Assembly (NCBI GenBank): GCA_903897925.1
Contig: CAIUDG010000074.1
Location: forward strand, 1 to 35,959
Reading direction: 5' to 3'
DNA: 35,959 nucleotides
From: an uncultured beta proteobacterium
GTDB lineage: Bacteria > Pseudomonadota > Gammaproteobacteria > Burkholderiales > Burkholderiaceae_C
This document shows, piece by piece, positions 16,805 through 24,727 of this stretch. Positions within the stretch are counted from its first letter, which is position 1, and each line of letters begins with the position of its first letter. The position numbers and the translations under genes are program-made. A model generated the notes under the pieces. That model made no database searches, was not told where the DNA came from, and saw nothing but the letters and a program-made list of their open reading frames with translations.

Positions 16805-17583
16805 ACAGGTCGCAACAGGGCATCAGCCTGCTCAGCGTGACCGTGGTTCTGCTGCTGACCCTGCTGCTGGTACTGGGCACTTTCCGCACCCTGATGTTTC
16901 ACGAAATCCAGCAGGGCAATAACAGCGACTACCAGCGCACATTTGCCGCCGCCGAGGCCATGCTGCGGGACGCCGAAATCGACATCCGCGGTCGCCTGCC
17001 GCCCTACAACGCAGCGTCTCCCAGTGGCCAGCCGTGCCGCACGCGAGACGGCAACCGGGTCTTTGTTGGCTGCCGCGAACAAACCGGCACCAAGCCCTGG
17101 TTCCCGCGCGACAACGCCGAATTCGACGCTGTCTACGACATCGTGCGCGCCGCCAGCCAAAGCAGCACCAGCACCAGCACCGGTCCATGCCTGGAGGGCA
17201 TTTGTTTTCCTGACAGCCTCAGCCCGGCAGCCGACCTGGCACAGCAGTTCGATGCCATGCGCCCGCTGGGCGCGTGTTACGGCCAATTCACACAAGCCAA
17301 GCAGCCTCCTCCGAGGCTGCCAGACCAGGAAGGCAACCCGGTGCTACAGGCCCGTTATGACAGCCTTCGCCAGTGCCGTCAGGCCCAGGCCTGGTACTGG
17401 ATCGAGGCCTTTCGCTATGCCGAGGGCGCAAGCAGTGGTCCGGCGCCAGACGCCGCACTGCAACCCGACCCTTCGATGCGGGTGGTGTACCGCATCACGG
17501 CCCTGGCCCAGGGTCTGAAGACCGGTACCCAGGTCGTGCTGCAGTCCTATTTCGTGCCCTACCCGGCCAGTCAGAACCCCTAG
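16801..17583 (+). CDS. pilX: Type IV pilus minor pilin PilX-like (tip set 1)
   Basis: The 260-residue protein begins MNRSQQG, a very short leader cleaved after G7, followed by ISLLSVTVVLLLTLLLVLG. Mature position 5 is Ser rather than Glu, as in other PilX/GspK proteins, which sit at the very tip and need no Glu5 contact with a subunit ahead. Conserved PilX features are FAAAEAMLRDAEI (about residues 48-60) and the C-terminal YRITALAQG. Six cysteines in the globular domain suggest disulfides. The start overlaps pilW by ATGA, and pilY1 follows 17 bp after the stop with its own ribosome site. Confidence 0.88.
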   Translation: MNRSQQGISLLSVTVVLLLTLLLVLGTFRTLMFHEIQQGNNSDYQRTFAAAEAMLRDAEIDIRGRLPPYNAASPSGQPCRTRDGNRVFVGCREQTGTKPWFPRDNAEFDAVYDIVRAASQSSTSTSTGPCLEGICFPDSLSPAADLAQQFDAMRPLGACYGQFTQAKQPPPRLPDQEGNPVLQARYDSLRQCRQAQAWYWIEAFRYAEGASSGPAPDAALQPDPSMRVVYRITALAQGLKTGTQVVLQSYFVPYPASQNP

Positions 17584-17600
17584 CCCTGAAAGGAAGCCCC

Positions 17601-20600
17601 ATGCCCCCGTTCCGCGCCACTGGCCTCTTTATAGTTCTGGCACCCGCCAGCCTGGCCGCAACGGCCACACCGATTTTGTTTTCCCAAATGCCAGCTGCCA
17701 GCACCTGGCGCGAACCGGCACCCAACGTCATCATTTCGGTCGACGACTCCGGCAGCATGAACTGGGACCTGCGCGGCTGTGCCGCCGCCGATTGGGACAC
17801 CCAAACATCGCCCAGGGTCTACCACATCAGCAACGCCATCAACTGCCCGCATTACCTGAACAACCCGAATCCCTCGCGCATCGCGCTGCTGCGCAACAGC
17901 CTGTTCAGCACCTTTGGCAACCCCAGCAGCACGCCGCCCAACCCGGGGCTGCTCGCCGACGGCAGCATCCGGCTGGCCTGGCAGGCCCTGCATGACAACG
18001 GCAACTCTCTGCCGGACCAGGGCGCCCGACACCTCACGCCCGGTGCCGTCAACGCCATCAGGCCATTCACCGGCCAGCACCGCCAGAATTTCCATCATTT
18101 CGTGGAGCGGCTAAAACCCTTCAACATCACCCCCTCGCACCTGCTGATGAACAACGCCTTCCACTACATGCGCAGCCCTGCGGGCATCCACAGCCCCTGG
18201 GCCGACCAACCCGGCGTGGCACAACAGACTCCCTATATTCCCTGTCGCCGCAGCTACCACATCTTCCTCACCGATGGCGGCTGGACCACTTCACCCGCCA
18301 TCACCCAGCTCGACGCCCCCAACTTTGGCGCCAGCGATACACAGTCGATCGGCGGTGGGGCCCATCGCTATAACGTCCGCGACAACCAAACCCGGGTCTA
18401 CCGGGACACGCTGCGCCAACACCACCGCGACACCGGCAAGCGCTTCCATACCCTGTCCGACTATGCCTTGCTGTCCTGGGGCATGGACTTGCAGGACGGA
18501 AGCAATGGCACACAAAACATGCCCAATGCCATTCGTCCGCTGATCCGACAGCCGCGCAGCGAAACCTTCACCACGCTGCTCTGCCAGAGCAGCCGGCAGG
18601 GTTGCGCCAGCCTGGCGCCTTTCTGGAACCCGCGCAACAACCCGGCAAACTGGCAGCACCTGACCCAGTACACCATCGGCTTTGGTGCCGAAGCCACCAC
18701 CTGGGGCGGCAACCGCCTCGCCCCGCCGCAGTGGGACAGCACCACAGATGACACGTTTGGCGGCGACTTTGCGTTGCTGGCCAATGGCGAACGCCACTGG
18801 GGCGATGTCCTGACCCAACCCAGCATGCGCCCCTCCGAGCTGTGGCACATGGCCCTCAACGGCCGCGGCAAATATTTCCCGGCCCGCAGTGCCGAAACCC
18901 TGACCCGGGCCTTTAGTGACATTCTGGGCGACATCCTGGTGGACACCGGAACCCCGCTGGTCAGCGCTGCCACCAACACCCATTTCCTGCGCAACGGGCA
19001 GCAAATCTTTCAAGCCAGCTTTGACGCGGAACGCTTTTCCGGCAACCTGCTGGCACGCCCGGTGGACTCGCACAGTGGCGCTGTGCAGGCCCACATTGAC
19101 TGGGACGCGGCGGCGCAGCTGGACGCCATGGACATCCAGCAGCGCTTCATCTTTTCCGCGGAAGACGGCAAAGGCCTGCCCTGGTCCAACTACCAAAAAC
19201 TGCCGCTGGCGCAGCGCACTGCGCTGAGCACCAACGAACACGGAAACACCGACACGCGGGGACCCGATCGCTGGCATTACCTGCGCGGCGACCGAAGCCA
19301 GGAAGTCGCCGCCGGTGGCGTCTTCCGTGACCGCAACTCGCGCCTGGGCGATATGGTGCACGCCACCATCTGGTACACCGGAAAACCCCAGGCCGGCCAC
19401 CGCGACCCCGGCTACACCGCGTTTCGCTCCAGCGCAGCGCCGGGCAAAGGCGCAAGAATGCCAATGGTCTACGTCGGCGCCAATGACGGCATGTTGCACG
19501 GCTTTGCCGCCAGCAGCAGCGCAACACAGGACATTGACGCGGGACAGGAACTGATGGCTTACATCCCGGCCGGCATTGCCAAGGGCCCGCTGCGCAGTCT
19601 GAGCGAGCGCAACTACAGCCACCGCTATTTTGTCGACGGCAGCGTTTTTACCGGCGACGCCCTGGTCGAAGCACCGGCGCGCTGGAGCACGCTGCTGGTG
19701 GGTAGCCTGGGCGCCGGCGGCAAAGGCTATTTTGTACTCGACGTGAGCGACCCCGCCGACTTTCGCGACAACAACGCAGAACAACTGGTGCTGCTCGATA
19801 CCACCGACCTGCAGGACCCGGACCTGGGCCACCTGTTCGCGCCGCCAGTGCTTGACGACAGCGCCAGCAACCTTTCGCGCCAGATCGTGCGACTGAACAA
19901 CCAGCGCTGGGCGCTGCTGCTGGGCAATGGCTACAACAGCGACAACGAAGCACCGGTACTGCTGATCCAGTACCTGGATGGCAACCGCGAGCGCATCAAG
20001 TTGTCGCCCTGTAGCCAGCCCATCGACACGCAGCACTGCAACGTCAAAGGCAACAACGGTCTGTCGCAACCACAGCCCATTGATCTGAATGGCGACGGCC
20101 GGGTCGACGTGGTCTATGCCGGCGATCTGCTTGGCCACCTCTGGAAATTTGACCTCGGCAATACCGACTCGGCGCAATGGCGCACCGCCTTTCAGGGCGC
20201 GCCTTTTTTCACCAGCCAGCGCTTTGGCACGCGGCGACAAGCCATCACCACCGCGCCCGCCTGGCGCCAGCACCCGCAGGGCGGCATCATGCTGGTGTTT
20301 GGCACGGGTCGTGACCTGAACCAGGACGACACCCACAGCCACGGCACCGACACCCTGTATGCCTTGCATGACAACAGCCACTTCAGCCACGGCGCCCATG
20401 GCCTGAAACTGCGCGACGGCAGACCCATCAACCGGCCGCAGGACCGCCATCTCCCGGACACGCTGGTGCAACAAAGCACGGACGTAAAAACACTGAATGA
20501 CGGCACACACAAGTACTACACATCAAGCAGCGCTGTGGTCGATTACCGCGGCCAGCCCAAGGCCGTGCCACCGGTGCCGGCGCGGCGCGGCTGGTACATG

Positions 20601-21011
20601 AACCTGCCCTTTTCCGGCCAGCGCGTGCTGCACCAGCCGCGCGCCTTTGCGGGTGAAAAAATTCTGATTCACAGCAGCATCCCGGCCAGTGGCGGCAACA
20701 ACTCCCGCGATCCTTGTGCGCCGCCAAGACGCCAGGCCGAGCGCACGTTTCTTTCGGTGCTGAATCTGTTCAGCGGCACGCCCTCTGCCACCCCCGTGTT
20801 CCATGTGCGCGCCAGTGCGCTGCCGACGCTGCTGCGGCCGCAAAGCATCACCATGCTGGAAAGTGCCACCAACAGTCCACTCCTGGTGCGCACCGCCAGC
20901 GAAATGAAACTGCTGCCAACGCAATGCCAACGCGGTCAGAACTGCGCGGCCACCGACCTGGTGCGCGGCGAATATTTCGGCATCCGGGCTGGCTGGCACC
21001 AGCTGCCCTAA
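17601..21011 (+). CDS. pilY1: PilY1/PilC tip adhesin, classical form with VWA motif
   Basis: This 1136-residue secreted protein is the pilus-tip adhesin/mechanosensor class. A signal peptide (MPPFRATGLFIVLAPASLA) is followed by a von Willebrand A-like domain, with the MIDAS motif D48-D49-S50-G51-S52 and, further on, YHIFLTDGGWTT. The C-terminal PilC/PilY1 beta-propeller starts near residue 581 (RLGDMVHATIWYTG), includes VYVGANDGMLHGF, and holds a calcium loop D828-x-N-G-D-G-x-x-D836 in DLNGDGRVDVVYAGDLLGH. The ATG at 17601 has AAGGAAG 5 bp upstream; the longer open frame to 17373 overlaps pilX out of frame. PilY1 is carried on the minor-pilin complex encoded around it. The calcium loop regulates PilT-driven retraction in Pseudomonas; here that is family knowledge. 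Confidence 0.95.
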   Translation: MPPFRATGLFIVLAPASLAATATPILFSQMPAASTWREPAPNVIISVDDSGSMNWDLRGCAAADWDTQTSPRVYHISNAINCPHYLNNPNPSRIALLRNSLFSTFGNPSSTPPNPGLLADGSIRLAWQALHDNGNSLPDQGARHLTPGAVNAIRPFTGQHRQNFHHFVERLKPFNITPSHLLMNNAFHYMRSPAGIHSPWADQPGVAQQTPYIPCRRSYHIFLTDGGWTTSPAITQLDAPNFGASDTQSIGGGAHRYNVRDNQTRVYRDTLRQHHRDTGKRFHTLSDYALLSWGMDLQDGSNGTQNMPNAIRPLIRQPRSETFTTLLCQSSRQGCASLAPFWNPRNNPANWQHLTQYTIGFGAEATTWGGNRLAPPQWDSTTDDTFGGDFALLANGERHWGDVLTQPSMRPSELWHMALNGRGKYFPARSAETLTRAFSDILGDILVDTGTPLVSAATNTHFLRNGQQIFQASFDAERFSGNLLARPVDSHSGAVQAHIDWDAAAQLDAMDIQQRFIFSAEDGKGLPWSNYQKLPLAQRTALSTNEHGNTDTRGPDRWHYLRGDRSQEVAAGGVFRDRNSRLGDMVHATIWYTGKPQAGHRDPGYTAFRSSAAPGKGARMPMVYVGANDGMLHGFAASSSATQDIDAGQELMAYIPAGIAKGPLRSLSERNYSHRYFVDGSVFTGDALVEAPARWSTLLVGSLGAGGKGYFVLDVSDPADFRDNNAEQLVLLDTTDLQDPDLGHLFAPPVLDDSASNLSRQIVRLNNQRWALLLGNGYNSDNEAPVLLIQYLDGNRERIKLSPCSQPIDTQHCNVKGNNGLSQPQPIDLNGDGRVDVVYAGDLLGHLWKFDLGNTDSAQWRTAFQGAPFFTSQRFGTRRQAITTAPAWRQHPQGGIMLVFGTGRDLNQDDTHSHGTDTLYALHDNSHFSHGAHGLKLRDGRPINRPQDRHLPDTLVQQSTDVKTLNDGTHKYYTSSSAVVDYRGQPKAVPPVPARRGWYMNLPFSGQRVLHQPRAFAGEKILIHSSIPASGGNNSRDPCAPPRRQAERTFLSVLNLFSGTPSATPVFHVRASALPTLLRPQSITMLESATNSPLLVRTASEMKLLPTQCQRGQNCAATDLVRGEYFGIRAGWHQLP

Positions 21012-21032
21012 TACAACGACGCAGTGCTATTT

Positions 21033-21485
21033 ATGAAAACGCAAGCACGCCAAGCACCACCGGATGGTGGCTTCACCCTGATTGAAATGCTCATCGTGGT
21101 GGGCATTCTTTCCCTCCTGGTCGCGCTGGCGCTGCCGAACTATTCCAGCCACCTGCGTCGCGCCAAGCGCACCGAGGCGCAAGCCGCCATGCTCCGGGCC
21201 GCACAGTGGATGGAGCGCGCGGCCAGCGCCAACGGTCGCTATCCCGAAACCAACAGCATTCCTGCGGCCCTGCTATTGGTTCCGGGGCAACGTTACACCC
21301 TGCAGATTGAGTCACCCGACCCGACCCAGGCTGGCGTTGCCAGCTACCGCATCACCGCCACCCGCATGCCGAACAGCGACCAGGCGAATGACGAATGTGG
21401 TGACCTGGTACTCGACCAAAGCAACCGGCGCAGCACCATCCGCCAGGCACCAAACGCCGATGCCGGCACATGCTGGGGACGCTAA
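21033..21485 (+). CDS. pilE: Type IV minor pilin PilE-like (end of tip set 1)
   Basis: The 150-residue prepilin has leader MKTQARQAPPDGG, cleavage after G13, and the canonical FTLIEMLIVVGILSLLVALA helix with Glu5. A typical PilE alpha-1 continuation follows (LPNYSSHLRRAKRTEAQAAM). Two cysteines near the C-terminus (in NDECGDL and AGTCWGR) bracket the disulfide-bonded D-region. The ATG at 21033 is used; a GTG at 21024 adds three residues. It follows pilY1 by 21 bp and closes the first set, in the same order as Pseudomonas pilVWXY1-E. A major pilin cannot be excluded, but position and length favour a minor one. Confidence 0.87.
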   Translation: MKTQARQAPPDGGFTLIEMLIVVGILSLLVALALPNYSSHLRRAKRTEAQAAMLRAAQWMERAASANGRYPETNSIPAALLLVPGQRYTLQIESPDPTQAGVASYRITATRMPNSDQANDECGDLVLDQSNRRSTIRQAPNADAGTCWGR

Positions 21486-21539
21486 ACGCACTGCAAATTT
21501 TCGTCCTCTGTCGGAGCCGCGCAAATGGGAAAACGCTAA

Positions 21540-21555
21540 CTGTTCTGTTTAACAG
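21540..21555. promoter_or_regulatory. CTGT-N8-ACAG element (LexA-box-like) before the second tip set
   Basis: CTGTTCTGTTTAACAG at 21540-21555 matches the LexA consensus half-sites CTGT and ACAG exactly with the right 8-bp core. It sits in the 110-bp gap between pilE and fimT, 40 bp before the fimT start codon. A chance match is possible: roughly 0.5 such matches are expected in a window this size. LexA binding is therefore unproven. Confidence 0.35.
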
Positions 21556-21595
21556 CAATTGGGTTTGCTGATGCCAGGTCTGCAGTCAACACTGC

Positions 21596-22222
21596 ATGAA
21601 CCCTGTTCGCACCACCCCCATGAACGCACTTTGCCAGCGCTGCGCGCCCCGGCCGAACGATCAACGCACCGCCAAAGCGCAGCGCGTGTGGAGCACTGGC
21701 ATGTCAGCGGTGGAGTTGATGGTGGTGCTGGTGATCGTTGGCGTTTTAACCAAACTGGCCATTCCCTCGTTCCAGTTCCTGATACAGGGCAATCGCATCA
21801 GCAGCGAAATCAGCGCACTGATGAACGACCTGCAATATGCACGCGCCGAAGCCATGCGCACCGGACAGTTTGTCAGCATTTGCATCTCCAGCGACGGTGC
21901 CAGCTGCAATGTCAGCAGCGGTGACTGGCGCAACGGCTGGATCATATTTTCCGACCCCAACGGCAACCGCACCGTCAACAACGGCGACACCCTATTGCGC
22001 ATACGCAAGGCCTTCAGCAACACCGACACCTTGCAGTCCAACCCGGTGACGTCGTCGATGGCCTTCAACCGCAATGGCTTTGCCACCGGACTCAACGCCA
22101 ACGTTCTGATGCTGGCCAAAACCACGCCGATCAATTCCCAGCTGACGCGCTGCCTGTCCATCAATGTGGTTGGTCGCATGCAAGTCCAGACCCCCACCAG
22201 CAACCCGACGACCTGCCGATGA
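21596..22222 (+). CDS. fimT: FimT/FimU (GspH-type) minor pilin, start of tip set 2
   Basis: The 208-residue prepilin belongs to the FimT/GspH group. After a long leader (35 residues from the ATG at 21596) the cleavage site is STG^MSAVELMVVLVIVGVLTKLA, with Glu5 present and Met at +1. The segment IPSFQFLIQGNRISSEISAL followed by LQYARAEAMRTG is the hallmark alpha-1/early-sheet region of FimT proteins. Cysteines in SICISSDGASC and TTCR could pair. An ATG at 21620 is an alternative start that shortens the leader to 27 residues. FimT/FimU links PilV/W/X to the major pilin and in some species binds DNA. The stop overlaps pilV by ATGA. Tip set 1 has no equivalent gene. Confidence 0.88.
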   Translation: MNPVRTTPMNALCQRCAPRPNDQRTAKAQRVWSTGMSAVELMVVLVIVGVLTKLAIPSFQFLIQGNRISSEISALMNDLQYARAEAMRTGQFVSICISSDGASCNVSSGDWRNGWIIFSDPNGNRTVNNGDTLLRIRKAFSNTDTLQSNPVTSSMAFNRNGFATGLNANVLMLAKTTPINSQLTRCLSINVVGRMQVQTPTSNPTTCR

Positions 22223-22803
22223 GCGCACGCCCTCCTCGCCTCCCTCGCACGCCACGCCCCTGGCGTCAGGCCGGCTTCACGCTGACCGAGATTTTGATCG
22301 CCCTGCTGATTTCCAGCATTGGCCTGCTCGGTCTGGTCGGCATGCAGGCACTGGCACTGGTCAGCACCCAGACCTCCAGTGTGCGTTCGCTGGTGGCATT
22401 GCAGGCCAGCAGCCTGGCCGCCGCCATGCACAGCAACACCCGCTACTGGGTCATAGGCACCAGCACCAGCGGCTTCAGCATCAACGGCACAACCATTAAT
22501 GACAACTCCAATCAACTCGGCCTGACCGGCAGTTCCTGTGATTTCACCACCTACCCCAGCAGCGGCCAGTGCACGCCGGTGCAACTGGCCGCCTTTGACC
22601 TGCAGTCCTGGGCCGCGAACATGAACCGGCTGCTGCCGAGCTATGCCGCCAACCTGGCCTGCACCACCAACCCGCGCAATCCACTGTCTTGCCAACTCGA
22701 TATCACCTGGACCGAACGCTACGTCGCCATGGGACGCAACACCCAAAATAACAGCACGGCAACCGGCGGCGCGCGCCGATTCACCCTGTACATCCAGCCA
22801 TGA
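22219..22803 (+). CDS. pilV: Type IV pilus minor pilin PilV-like (tip set 2)
   Basis: The 194-residue prepilin has leader MSARPPRLPRTPRPWRQAG cleaved after G19, then FTLTEILIALLISSIGLLGL with canonical Phe1 and Glu5. The continuation GMQALALVSTQTSSVRSLVALQASSLA is characteristic of PilV. Globular-domain cysteines (SSCDFTTYPSSGQC, ACTTNPRNPLSC) suggest two disulfides. Both ends overlap neighbours by ATGA, so fimT-pilV-pilW-pilX are translationally coupled. Compared with the PilV at 15481 it has a standard signal and a different globular domain, so the two sets are probably old paralogues or separately acquired. Confidence 0.9.
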   Translation: MSARPPRLPRTPRPWRQAGFTLTEILIALLISSIGLLGLVGMQALALVSTQTSSVRSLVALQASSLAAAMHSNTRYWVIGTSTSGFSINGTTINDNSNQLGLTGSSCDFTTYPSSGQCTPVQLAAFDLQSWAANMNRLLPSYAANLACTTNPRNPLSCQLDITWTERYVAMGRNTQNNSTATGGARRFTLYIQP

Positions 22804-23558
22804 ACCGCCCCTGCTTGCGCGCCCCACGTCAGCCCCTGCGCCAGACCGGACTGAGCCTGATTGAGTTGATGGTGGCCATCCTGATGGCCATGTTCATGGC
22901 CGCCGCACTGCTGTTCATCTACCTCGGCATGCGCAACGCCTACATCAACCAAGACCGGCTGGCCCAGTTGCAGGACAGCCAGCGCGTGGCCATGAGCATG
23001 CTGGCCAGCACCATCGAACAAGCCGGCTACTTTGTGAACCCGAAAACCGACACCAGCGCCAATGCGCTCCCGGCGGCCACATGGACCTGGTCCAATGGAG
23101 TGCGCACCAGTTTTGTCGCCGGGCAAGCCCTGTCCGGCTACGGCGACAGCACCGGCAGCGGGGCCCAGAGTGACGCCATCGTGCTGCGCTACCAGAGCGC
23201 CAACAACGACGGTTTGCTGAACTGCAATGGCGGCACCAACACCAGCGGCGCCAATGCCTTGTCGACCAATATTTTCACCATCAACGCCAGCAACGAATTG
23301 ACCTGCGCGATTGACAACAATGCGCCGGTTACGCTGGCCGGCAACATTGGAAGAATGCAGATTTTCTACGGCACCGACAGCCTCAACCGCGGCCCGATCG
23401 ACGCCTATCTGCCAGCCAGCGTGGTAAGCGCGCAAAACCTGTGGGGCCGGGTGCACTCCGTGAAGATTCGCCTGTTTTATATGGACAACAGCAAGCAGCC
23501 CCCAGTCCTGCTACCCAACCCGGTGCTGCAATTCATCAGTCTGCAGAACAAACAATGA
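22800..23558 (+). CDS. pilW: Type IV pilus minor pilin PilW-like (tip set 2)
   Basis: The 252-residue prepilin has leader MNRPCLRAPRQPLRQTG, cleavage after G17, and LSLIELMVAILMAMFMAAAL with Glu5. PilW features are DSQRVAMSMLASTIEQAGYF (about residues 61-80) and NIGRMQIFYGTD near residue 182. It is rich in Asn/Ser/Thr in the middle (CNGGTNTSGANALSTN). Start and stop both overlap the neighbours by ATGA. It pairs with the PilV and PilX on either side to form the second tip complex. Confidence 0.91.
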   Translation: MNRPCLRAPRQPLRQTGLSLIELMVAILMAMFMAAALLFIYLGMRNAYINQDRLAQLQDSQRVAMSMLASTIEQAGYFVNPKTDTSANALPAATWTWSNGVRTSFVAGQALSGYGDSTGSGAQSDAIVLRYQSANNDGLLNCNGGTNTSGANALSTNIFTINASNELTCAIDNNAPVTLAGNIGRMQIFYGTDSLNRGPIDAYLPASVVSAQNLWGRVHSVKIRLFYMDNSKQPPVLLPNPVLQFISLQNKQ

Positions 23559-24148
23559 CGCCCCCCTACACGCTGCCCACCCGAGCCTTCGCCGCACTGC
23601 GCCGAACCGTGCAGCTGACGCAGCGCGGCTTTGCGCTGGTCACGGCACTGCTGTTCCTGATCATTCTGTCGATACTCGCCGTGACCATGTTTGGCAGCAG
23701 CGGTATGCAGGGAAAAATCGCCGGCAACACGCTGGAATACCAACGCGCGATGCAGGCAGCGGAATATGCGCTGCGCTACGGTGAGTGGTTGCTTCAGCAG
23801 CGCGGCCTGACCGAAACCACCTGCACCCAGATGGTAGACCTGAGCGTCGTCGGCAACCAGCCCATGGTCTGCCTCAACGCCCTGGCGAACCCCACCACCT
23901 TGCCCTGGAGCGCCGGACTCAACCTGACCCCGGTCGGCATGACCGTGCGCGCCGGCGGCGGTGTGGTATTCACCCCCGGCTACACCGGCCCGACCGACGT
24001 GAATTACGCGCGCCAACCCAGCTTGTACATCTACAAGGTCGGACCGGACCCGAGCGGCAACATGATGTACCAGCTGTCCACTGTCGGCTACGGCGGCAAT
24101 TCCGGCACGGTGAGTGTGCTGCAGGCCATGGTTTCGGTGTCCCCATGA
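23555..24148 (+). CDS. pilX: Type IV pilus minor pilin PilX-like (tip set 2)
   Basis: The 197-residue protein has a 25-residue leader ending LTQRG and then FALVTALLFLIILSILAVTM, where mature position 5 is Thr instead of Glu, as expected for PilX at the tip. The GNTLEYQRAMQAAEYALRYGEW segment (about residues 54-75) is the conserved PilX_N continuation. Two cysteines (TTCTQM, MVCLNA) can pair. The ATG at 23555 overlaps the pilW stop by ATGA. An open frame to 23441 is an out-of-frame read of pilW. It is clearly shorter than the PilX of set 1 (260 residues), which may reflect different PilY1 partners. Confidence 0.88.
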   Translation: MTPPYTLPTRAFAALRRTVQLTQRGFALVTALLFLIILSILAVTMFGSSGMQGKIAGNTLEYQRAMQAAEYALRYGEWLLQQRGLTETTCTQMVDLSVVGNQPMVCLNALANPTTLPWSAGLNLTPVGMTVRAGGGVVFTPGYTGPTDVNYARQPSLYIYKVGPDPSGNMMYQLSTVGYGGNSGTVSVLQAMVSVSP

Positions 24149-24186
24149 AGCGCGCCCGATTGGAAATTTCTCCCGGAGATTGCACC

Positions 24187-24654
24187 ATGTTTCAGAAATT
24201 TCGCAGCAGCAAGTCCGAGCTCCGCCGCTCCGGCGGATTCACTTTGATTGAACTACTGATCGTGGTCGCCATCATTGCCATATTGGGCGCCGTGGCGTTG
24301 CCCACCTACCAGCGCTACGTGATGCGCAGCCGGCGCATCGACGCGCGTGGCGCGCTGCTGGAACTGGCGTCACGGCAGGAATCATTTTTTGCCATGAACA
24401 ACCGATTCAGCCAGGTCGCATCCGATCTGGGCTATCCCAACCTGCCCTGGAACGTGGTTTCCAGCGGTGGCACAAGCTACTACCAACTCAGCATCAGCGT
24501 CGACCCCACCGGCCAAACCTATACCGGCAGCGCAACCCCGCTCGGCGGCCAGGCCCAGGACACGGAATGCGCGGTCTACCTGATTGACCAGACCGGCAAC
24601 AAAACGAATCAGCTGGGCAACCGCCAGCCACTTAATAGCAACAGCTGTTGGTAA
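24187..24654 (+). CDS. pilE: Type IV pilin PilE-like (tip set 2)
   Basis: The 155-residue prepilin has leader MFQKFRSSKSELRRSGG cleaved after G17 and a canonical FTLIELLIVVAIIAILGAVA helix with Glu5, then LPTYQRYVMRSRRIDARGALLELASRQESFF, typical of PilE. C-terminal cysteines in DTECAVYL and the final SNSCW form the D-region loop. I choose the ATG at 24187 because GGAG lies 8 bp upstream; an ATG at 24145 overlaps the pilX stop by ATGA and would add 14 residues, so both starts may be used. It is followed after 73 bp by the first of two tandem PilY1 genes. Confidence 0.9.
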   Translation: MFQKFRSSKSELRRSGGFTLIELLIVVAIIAILGAVALPTYQRYVMRSRRIDARGALLELASRQESFFAMNNRFSQVASDLGYPNLPWNVVSSGGTSYYQLSISVDPTGQTYTGSATPLGGQAQDTECAVYLIDQTGNKTNQLGNRQPLNSNSCW

Positions 24655-24727
24655 CAGAAGCCGCAATCAACACCGGCGCGCAGAGGCTCCACTTTATTGA
24701 GACGACAGCATCACGCGAAGGACTCCC

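Noticed and set aside
18291..20510. 739-codon open frame on the minus strand
   Set aside because: It is antisense to the classical pilY1, shows no recognisable domain and no ribosome site.
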